A program made the position numbers and the translations under genes. DNA of 34,085 nucleotides from CAVVYV01 sp963818205 (GTDB taxonomy: Bacteria; Actinomycetota; Thermoleophilia; Solirubrobacterales; 70-9), in contig CAWFRG010000012.1 of NCBI GenBank assembly GCA_963818205.1, forward strand, positions 1 to 34,085, written 5' to 3'. This document shows positions 33,693 through 34,085 of the stretch, piece after piece. The notes under the pieces are model-generated. The model was given only the letters and a program-made list of their open reading frames with translations. It was not told where the DNA came from and did no database searches. Within the stretch, counting starts at the first letter, position 1. Each line of letters opens with the position of its first letter.

Positions 33693-34085
33693 CTAGCCGT
33701 CCTCACCCAGCGCCGACTCGAAGGCGGCCTGCGCCTCGTTCCCGCGGACGGCGAAGACGACTCGCTCCAGCCCACTTCCGCCGTCGAGGTGTCGGCGGAC
33801 CTCCTCCATCTCGATCCGCGCCGCCTTGTCGAGCGGGAATCCACCGACCCCGGTCCCGAAGGCGACCAGGGCAAGGCTGCGGGCGCCGAGCTCGTCAGCC
33901 TTCGCCAGGGTGCTCGCGGTCGCCCGGCGGATGATCTCGTCCGAGGTCGGGCCGCCCAGCTCCATCGTCGCGGCATGGATCACCCAGCGGCAAGGCATCT
34001 CACCGGCCGTCGTCTCGACGGCGTCGCCGAGGGCGATCGGGGCCGCCCGGTCGCTCTCTGCCTGCACCTCGGGCCCTCCCGCGCG
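33693..34085 (-). CDS. Macro-domain (ADP-ribose-binding) protein, partial
   Basis: The frame is open to the window edge, so the N-terminal third is missing. Visible: GPEVQAESDRAAPIALGDAV, then TTAGEMPCRWVIHAATMELG with the VIHAxxM strand, a helix IIRRATASTLAKADELGARS, and SLALVAFGTGVGGFPLDKAA, the GTGxGGF loop that contacts the ADP-ribose phosphates. Family members remove or read ADP-ribose and process ADP-ribose-1''-phosphate. The first codon that could be a start (GTG at 34067) is internal to the fold, as the residues before it still match. No partner gene is visible. Confidence 0.88.
   Translation of the reverse strand, partial: RAGGPEVQAESDRAAPIALGDAVETTAGEMPCRWVIHAATMELGGPTSDEIIRRATASTLAKADELGARSLALVAFGTGVGGFPLDKAARIEMEEVRRHLDGGSGLERVVFAVRGNEAQAAFESALGEDG

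Noticed and set aside
1..34085. CRISPR array, prophage or complete insertion sequence
   Set aside because: No regularly spaced repeats, no cas, integrase, phage structural or transposase genes are seen; only small palindromic repeats occur.

Overview
The window is high-GC DNA (roughly 70%) with a strong G/C third-position bias, many GTG starts and very frequent ATGA/GTGA stop-start overlaps. Together with a six-gene MCE operon, ECF transporter genes, a CpaB-like protein and a Rho-like factor with a cold-shock RNA-binding domain, this suggests an actinobacterial chromosome. My best guess is the class Thermoleophilia (Solirubrobacterales/Gaiellales), by resemblance only.

Layout. 1-5.6 kb: a tRNA-Leu and a tRNA-Glu gene on opposite strands with a perfect LexA/SOS-type palindrome between them, then small stand-alone genes (ABM-like, methyltransferase, zinc ribbon, CapA-family, YbaK-type, channel-like) mixed with gene fragments. 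5.66-14.69 kb: six consecutive MCE-domain genes, all overlapping, with no YrbE permease genes in the window; about 6.9 kb of this stretch (6.6-13.45 kb) is full of single-base indels that look like assembly error rather than decay. 14.88-15.66 kb: a secreted protein followed by a strong hairpin. 15.73-22.38 kb: a cobalamin riboswitch and a tightly packed five-gene operon. 22.4-29 kb: nitroreductase, GlpD, a divergent Rho, a stand-alone toroid protein, an unknown protein, a truncated haemoglobin, 3-methyladenine glycosylase and a DUF192 protein. 29.4-34.1 kb: a beta-propeller/FN3 protein, a response regulator-kinase-CpaB cluster, a broken AraC/VOC gene and a macro-domain protein cut by the window edge.

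The most interesting system is the riboswitch operon. It encodes two exported proteins with DUF4430-like domains (the domain that forms the C-terminal half of vertebrate intrinsic factor and transcobalamin), EcfT, a fused double EcfA ATPase, and an ECF substrate-binding membrane protein fused in one chain to an alpha/alpha-toroid of the prenyltransferase-repeat type (the fold of the N-terminal half of intrinsic factor/transcobalamin). The layout suggests a bacterial B12 uptake machine in which the two halves of an intrinsic-factor-like binder are split: one half tethered to the transporter, the other supplied as secreted/lipoprotein subunits. The parts are recognised from sequence; the assembly and function are inference.

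Many frames are broken by single-base indels (6.6-13.45 kb densely; 15.99, 29.09, 29.8-30.4 and 31.7-33.2 kb sporadically). Because reconstructed frames end in intact stop/start overlaps, I treat these genes as probably functional in the organism, but only raw reads can settle it.
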